DNA of 64,000 nucleotides from Monoplex corrugatus (lineage: Eukaryota > Mollusca > Gastropoda > Littorinimorpha > Ranellidae), in NCBI GenBank assembly GCA_030674185.1, contig CM060307.1, positions 44,894,681 through 44,958,680 on the forward strand, written 5' to 3'. The notes under the pieces are model-generated. The model was not told the origin of the DNA. It saw nothing but the letters and a program-made list of their open reading frames with translations, and did no database searches. Position numbers and translations under genes: made by a program. Shown piece by piece: positions 1 to 64,000 of the stretch (the first letter of the stretch is position 1; every line of letters starts with the position of its first letter).

Positions 1-615
1 GGTTTGTCTGTTGACTACAGTAATATTCAGGCAAATTTTGCAAGTGCCACAAACAAACTGAACTATTTAGAAATGTAATGTGTAAATAACATCATTCAGA
101 ACAAACCTGGACTTAAAACAAATTTACGCACACCAACAAAACCACGTGCATGATAGCAAATGCCATACCAGGGTTTTAGCACTTCACTATTTACAGACAA
201 AAGTGTCCCTGTGACAGCTCTTTTATAAAACGCTGGTCTTGCAATGTCATCCCATGCGTTAAAATACAACAATAAACAAGTTTGCTGTCATGTTAATGAT
301 GTCACAGACACGTCACTGCAGCTTTAGGCTTCTGTTCAGCATGACATGGTGTTCAAGGTTTGAAAATGGGTGAAAGAATCCACTTGTGTGCACTCGTGCA
401 GCCTTGAATGTCAGGAAAACGTCTCTGTCATGAAATGTATTCAAGCAACCTTTTCTGGATAGCAAAAACAAAATCATAACAACATGACTTGGAGAGAGCT
501 TGCCATGAGCATGAGCCATCCTTTTTGTAGGGTTTTTGTTCTCATATGGTTGATTTGATGAATAAAGTACTCTTTACAAAAAATGCATATCAAACGTTTT
601 GTGGTTCTATTTGGC
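1..615. other. 3' flank of the dynein-like gene
   Basis: Downstream of the stop. I see no further gene, no repeat and no minus-strand AATAAA. A plus-strand AATAAA occurs near 561 but belongs to nothing identified. Confidence 0.4.
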
Positions 616-61400
<60,785 letters not shown>

Positions 61401-61587
61401 CTGACACACAATCGTGAACATGTGGAGAAATTCTCACGATGAGCAGTAATCCATGTATTGTTAAACCATTCCCTGTCATATGCCATTGAATGCCACGGAG
61501 AAAGTATATCATAGCTGACAATTCTTTAATGAAAATTAATAAAAATGAGTCTGGTATCTAGACAGTTGATGATAAATAGCACAAGTG

Positions 61588-62635
61588 TATGGGTCATTCT
61601 CCTGAAGACTGGTCAGTTGGGACTACTGCTTTTAAGAAGCCAATACAAAATGTTTTTGGAAAAAAAAGTCTTACAATATTGTTATATTTTGTTTGTTAAA
61701 TGTTCCAGTAATTAAAAAAAATGGAAAAAAGTGTGTGTGTTTCGGTTTTTTTTTGGTTTTTTTTTTATTCTACAGCACTTTTTGTTGGAAAAATGAGCGA
61801 TTTCTGTAGCTACATTTGTGACATGAACTCAGACTGGTAGATCTATCACAATTATTTCCTACATACATGACCAAAATCAATACAACCTGTTTCGACAGTG
61901 AAGAAAGAATGTAAATGTGTCTCTGACATCAATTTCTACTGCATAGTATCCATGGATGGTCGATATATGCTCAGAGATCAATCAGTGTCCCGAGCATTTC
62001 ATACGGTGTCTTCACTGTAGTGATAACTTAAGTAAGTCGTGCCTTTAAATAGAAGGCATTGGGAATTTCCGATGTGATTTATTAAAAACACAAACATTTT
62101 TCATAATGATTCACATCAATAAGTGATATGAGAGAGAACAGTAGACTGAGAAATAATCACTTGATTACGAATTGTGGGCATGGTGTCTTCAAAACCATGA
62201 AATGCTTGAGACAAACAGAGGATCTACTTTGTCAACTTCCCTGAACTTTGACCGACTTTGGCATATGAATCTCACTTCCCTCCCTCGCAGTGGGATTTTG
62301 CACTACTTCTCAAAGGATATGTCATTATTCAGTAGAGAAACATGTATATTTTGAAAAATGTCACTTCACTGACTATTTAACAAGCACATAGATGCCTTTC
62401 TGGTGTCTCATGTAACACATGAGAGACACTGCAGGATGATGCAACATTTTATTATATTTCACCAAGTTCCAAATATTGTGTCAATTTATGCATTACAGTT
62501 CTGTATACTACAGATATCAAGCTTTCATTTTCAGTTAACATTAAAAAAAAAATTTCAGTTAACATTAAAAAAAAATTTTTGATTTTTGACTTGTCATGTC
62601 ACAATATTGATCAATCTTCAGGAGAATGACCCATA
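61588..62635. mobile_element. TA-flanked MITE of about 1,044 bp
   Basis: Ends tgggtcattctcctgaagac at 61590 and tgggtcattctcctgaagat on the minus strand from 62633. The repeats extend to about 26 bp with two mismatches. Each is flanked by TA (61588-61589; 62634-62635). No transposase inside. A short duplication (cagttaacattaaaaaaa, twice) lies at 62532-62575. The TA target suggests the Tc1/mariner superfamily. Confidence 0.8.
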
Positions 62636-62639
62636 TGTA

Positions 62640-63220
62640 CATGAGAGAAGCCAAGCAGAGAGCTCGGAATGTGATAGGAGTGCAAGAAGGCTGATTAGAG
62701 CAACTAAATATATTCCTTATAAAAATTTGCTGACCTGGAGAATGGAACAGACACACAGACAGACAGACAGACAGACAAATAGAAAAAAAGATGTTTCCCA
62801 CACCATTCAATTTGAATCTCAAACTGAATATGTAATATCATCTAAGAGTCAGTGTACAGCATTTATATTGTAACAGAGTGCCTTGGTCTGTTACGATCTT
62901 TCCCATTTACCTACAACGCTCAAAGGCAACACTGTGTAGCATGCTTGCCTAGATCAAAAACGCCTTGTTTTCTCTGCCAAATTGTACTGTTATTTTACAG
63001 CCTCTGCCTATCCATAGCTATGCACTGAATATTCCAAAGATCTAACCAATACATGACACATATAACACACTGATAAACAATGAGCAGATCTACAATGTGT
63101 ACATGTGTTCTAAAGCTGGACCTACAAATTTTGTCGTCATTATGGTCTCAAATCTCCAGTCTGTTAAATGTTGTAGTCCTACAGAGCTTAGAGGGGATCG
63201 TCATTAATGTATGCTGCCTT
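62640..63220. other. Intronic stretch without recognised features
   Basis: Upstream (on the minus strand) of dynein-like exon 1. A (CAGA)n run at 62750-62777. The CC1 exon was not found here. Confidence 0.4.
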
Positions 63221-63224
63221 CAGC

Positions 63225-63790
63225 ACATTGTAAAACAAACGCCGTGTAATAGCCAGTACATAGCCCGCGGAAACCCACAGATGATGACCGCAGGTTGTGT
63301 TGCGGTTGTATGGAGCCCGGGGCGGACTGTCTTTGTCCCACACTGCCCTTTGGTATTTGCGGCATAATAGCCAGTATATAGCCGCCCGCGAAACTGCCGG
63401 ACAATGACCAGTGTGCCAGTTGTGTGTACCGAGGCGCTGTGTGAAAAGTACACACCAAGTGTTTACTGTGTAGGTTAGAACAATCAATCAGACCTTGTCA
63501 TCTGAAAGGGTTGATAGTATGACCATCGTGCTTTGTTCCCAGAGTATAAATTAACAAGGCGCGTCATAGCACGTCATTTCTTGCCACCACTTTCACCAGA
63601 AGAAACCAACCTCACAGTGTTAGACTGCTGTCACTGTAGCACTGTCTTCTTCCACTTCTTCTACATGTCTTCTTTGATGTCTTCTTCTTCATGTAATCTT
63701 CAATGTCTTGTCTTCTTATTATGAAGATGTGCTTGGGTGAGAACTCGTACACATGTAAATAAAGTTTGGGAGCCACCGTCCGGGCTTTAT
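63225..63790 (+). mobile_element. LTR-like or promoter-like segment
   Basis: Two copies about 119 bp apart of a CpG-rich block (aatagccagtacatagcc-cgcg-aaac) are followed by a TATA-like agtataaatt at 63541 and an AATAAA at 63759. Direct repeats, then TATA, then a polyadenylation signal resemble U3-R of an LTR. No matching second copy or internal genes inside the window. Confidence 0.4.
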
Positions 63791-64000
63791 GTGCGTTCGA
63801 GTGGAAGAGTCCTCCATCTGCCTCTGACCAAGCACAACTATATCCCCTAAACCTTAACCAACTCCGGTTTTGGGGTGACCTCCCATCTTCCCCCCTCATC
63901 ACATAATATAGAGATGAAAATGTCTTGGTAAACCTCTGCCCTTTCCCTAAAAAAAATCAACAGATCTATTCTATTGTCTCGTATATTAAAGTCTTCAATT

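Overview
The window looks like animal nuclear DNA, most likely from a mollusc and probably a gastropod. It is AT-rich and intron-dense, with GT-AG introns, long CA/GT microsatellites, many decayed LINE copies, and tRNA-headed SINEs of a type I associate with gastropod genomes. There are no prokaryotic genes, rRNAs, CRISPR arrays or intact tRNA genes. The taxonomic call is inference.

One gene dominates. On the minus strand I could assemble 25 exons, from 61400 down to a stop codon at 616-618. Their phases agree at every junction and give 4,860 nt, or about 1,619 residues, of the C-terminal part of a dynein heavy chain-like protein. The order is microtubule-binding domain at the stalk tip, second stalk coiled coil, AAA5, AAA6 and the dynein C-terminal domain. 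The sequence departs strongly from canonical axonemal chains and carries Ser/acid-rich and Pro-rich inserts near AAA5, so a DNHD1-like member is my best guess. The N-terminal part (tail, AAA1-4, first stalk helix) lies beyond 64000.

The last intron of this gene (964-7030) holds two same-strand exons with matching phase (5923-5863 and 5002-4899). They look like the start of another gene of unknown function, with a CpG-richer upstream region at about 5930-6400.

Nearly everything else is intron filled with mobile elements and tandem repeats:
- 1.8-3.2 and 6.5-6.8 kb: LINE pieces.
- 8.7-9.9 kb: 3' half of an L2/CR1-like LINE.
- 14.2-18.3 kb: a mariner-type element split by a TTAA-flanked piggyBac-type element, plus 54-bp and 254-bp tandem repeats.
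- 21.0-21.7 and 34.9-35.5 kb: two copies of one LTR-like repeat.
- 23.4-24.0 kb: a LINE copy with an inverted 5' part.
- 27.4-28.8 kb: a 31-bp satellite.
- 29.3-32.2 kb: a nearly complete RTE-like LINE.
- 32.4-32.6 kb: nested piggyBac-like hairpins.
- 39.7-41.3 kb: a plus-strand LINE.
- 44.1-44.75 kb: a 47-bp array that repeats a splice acceptor.
- 49.9-51.7 kb: a 38-bp satellite.
- 56.8-59.1 kb: a PIF/Harbinger-like element with a transposase start and a MADF gene facing each other.
- 59.4-60.3 kb: another LINE copy.
- 61.6-62.6 kb: a TA-flanked MITE.
- 63.2-63.8 kb: an LTR-like or promoter-like segment.

I found no new multi-gene system. The most interesting observations are how mobile and repetitive DNA meets splice sites of the dynein-like gene: a multiplied acceptor, a transposon end 32 nt from an acceptor, an LTR-like repeat about 25 bp from a donor, and a duplicated acceptor that could make a 27-nt microexon. 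Splice sites were placed by eye from consensus, phase and family similarity. Coordinates may be off by a base or two.
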